A stretch of 64,000 nt of DNA from Reinekea forsetii (lineage in GTDB: Bacteria > Pseudomonadota > Gammaproteobacteria > Pseudomonadales > Natronospirillaceae): NCBI RefSeq assembly GCF_002795845.1, contig NZ_CP011797.1, positions 3,465,001 through 3,529,000 of the forward strand. The letters run 5' to 3'. The position numbers and the translations under genes are program-made. The stretch's first letter is position 1; each line of letters starts with the position of its first letter. The notes beneath the pieces are model-generated. The model did not search any database. It had not been told where the DNA came from and saw only the letters and a program-made list of their open reading frames with translations. Of the stretch, positions 63,028 to 64,000 are shown piece by piece.

Positions 63028-64000
63028 TTTGCCGACCCGCCACAGGCACCATAACAGGCCGGTTGACGCGGACACTCGCCGCCGCGCACGCAGATTAGTT
63101 GGGCGTCTTCCTGCACGCCACGGCTGATCCAGTTGATGTTCAGAATTTTCGCCACACGAGCGAATTCGTCGCGCAAATTTTTCGGAATTTGGGCGACCCC
63201 ACCGCTTACCGCGCACAGCGTTTTGAGTGCCTCCGCCATGGCCAAGGCATCTACGCCCTGAGCCTCAAGGGCCGGGTTAAGATCAATGCCGGCGCACAAG
63301 ACGTGGTCATTCCCGGCCATGTCAGCGACCCGTATCGACTCACAACAGAAGATCCTCGGCTCACCGGCCACCATCAGAACGGATATTTGGGCCGAGGAAC
63401 CGGTTTGTTGATCGGTCATCTTGCGAAATACCGCCCACTGCTGACAGGGATTTTCAAGACTGCGCATATTGCCCCAGGGCAATGGGATACCATTGCCGCG
63501 ATACACCGCCTTAAGCTTGCCGGGTGCGTAGGCATCAAAATAATGCCAGTGAGTATAGGGCGAGACCGCGGTCATGCGGCGCATGGCCACCGATGCCGAG
63601 ACGCCGACGTGCTGGTGCACCGACACTTCATAGCCATGACGTTCCAGCAACTGACGAAACGGGACCCTGGGACAAAGCAACGCGCCAGCAAAGAAGCTCG
63701 ATTCGAAACTGCGCCAGGCCTGCAAGATATCTTGGGCATCGACCGCGCTCTGCTCGGCCTGCACTTGACCCTGCCGGTCGAACCGGTCGCCATGAGAGCC
63801 CCCCACAGACTTGACGCTGTAATAACCGTCTTTACTGTGCAGGACACAGTGGCCGATGTAGACCGCCAGTTCGTATTTCAGGCGAGTCGGATAGGCACGC
63901 AAGACTTCGTTTAAGAATAAAACTCCCGGCGGTTCCATATAGGAACTGACGATGTTTTGGGAATAGACTCCCAGGCCATCAACTACACCACTGGCCGGCC
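63024..64000 (-). CDS. ScfR/RamB-like regulator with ImmA/IrrE-type domain, C-terminal part
   Basis: The frame is open to the right edge with no stop through 64000, so the ATG at 63938 is internal and the gene's N-terminus (expected XRE helix-turn-helix) lies outside. In view are an ImmA/IrrE-like segment, LKYELAVYIGHCVLH and SSFFAGALLCPRVPFRQLLE, and a C-terminal ligand domain that ends in a cysteine cluster ICVRGGECPRQPACYG. This recalls the CxxCxRxxCP end of short-chain fatty-acyl-CoA regulators (RamB, MccR, DUF2083) and the DUF3612 group. The HExxH zinc motif is missing (AVYIGH), so no protease activity is expected. Target genes are not visible; assignment to the exact subfamily is tentative. 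Confidence 0.6.
   Translation of the reverse strand, partial: PASGVVDGLGVYSQNIVSSYMEPPGVLFLNEVLRAYPTRLKYELAVYIGHCVLHSKDGYYSVKSVGGSHGDRFDRQGQVQAEQSAVDAQDILQAWRSFESSFFAGALLCPRVPFRQLLERHGYEVSVHQHVGVSASVAMRRMTAVSPYTHWHYFDAYAPGKLKAVYRGNGIPLPWGNMRSLENPCQQWAVFRKMTDQQTGSSAQISVLMVAGEPRIFCCESIRVADMAGNDHVLCAGIDLNPALEAQGVDALAMAEALKTLCAVSGGVAQIPKNLRDEFARVAKILNINWISRGVQEDAQLICVRGGECPRQPACYGACGGSAN

Noticed and set aside
63099-63914. 271-residue frame antisense to the last gene
   Set aside because: The minus frame has the ImmA/IrrE-like and Cys-cluster features and continues past the window edge, while the plus frame matches nothing.

Overview
The window is a continuous stretch of chromosome from a gammaproteobacterium, most likely a marine, polysaccharide-using heterotroph of the Oceanospirillales/Saccharospirillaceae type (Reinekea- or Saccharospirillum-like). 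That placement is an inference from gene content and synteny: rpiA divergent from ilvA, rppH-ptsP, hslR-hslO, glnK-amtB, a CrbS/CrbR-type acetate regulator near acs, a secreted multi-domain amylase, and a metalloprotease with a GlyGly-CTERM-like tail. Coding density is high. There are no insertion sequences, prophage genes, CRISPR arrays or rRNA genes; the only RNA gene recognised is tRNA-Leu(CAG).

Left part (1-17.6 kb). The end of an M23 murein endopeptidase gene is followed by erpA (with an IscR-type box over its promoter), a bactofilin and a membrane coiled-coil protein, then hemJ. A MalT-like regulator, hemL, tRNA-Leu, a 1067-residue secreted alpha-amylase and an aldo/keto reductase come next. 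After these lie a secreted zincin with Ig-like and FG-GAP repeats plus a small membrane partner, a PAP2 phosphatase and SmrA.

Middle (17.6-36 kb). CpxR/CpxA-like two-component system (with a tandem GTAAA box upstream), ybaK, a DUF2147 protein, rpiA, ilvA, typA, ptsP and rppH. Then a HAD phosphatase with an imelysin-like lipoprotein, rlmI, an HDOD protein, cysQ, hslR-hslO and a HlyU-like protein. A nearly 600-base gene-free region follows.

Central-right (36-55 kb). hemH, then a carbon-overflow module: the SSF-histidine-kinase hybrid CrbS, its LuxR-type partner CrbR (in an operon with an unknown secreted protein) and acs. Next are amtB and glnK behind a clear sigma54 promoter with an NtrC-like enhancer, ubiK, an outer-membrane-like protein, a LON-domain protein, a serine hydrolase, pgk-fba and udk.

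Right end (55-64 kb). A DctB/DctD-like kinase and sigma54 activator sit immediately before a PhnD-PhnC-PhnE-PhnE transporter and a histidine phosphatase. A sigma54-type promoter lies just upstream of phnD. This looks like a self-contained, sigma54-controlled uptake system for an unidentified phosphorus compound and is the best candidate for a new system in the window. The window closes inside a ScfR/RamB-like regulator gene whose 5' end lies outside.

The genes form several physiological modules: Fe-S and haem synthesis (erpA, hemJ, hemL, hemH), starch use (malT-like, amylase), acetate activation (crbS, crbR, acs), nitrogen control (glnK, amtB, ptsP), envelope stress (cpxRA), heat/redox stress (hslR, hslO) and phosphorus-compound uptake (phn-like operon).
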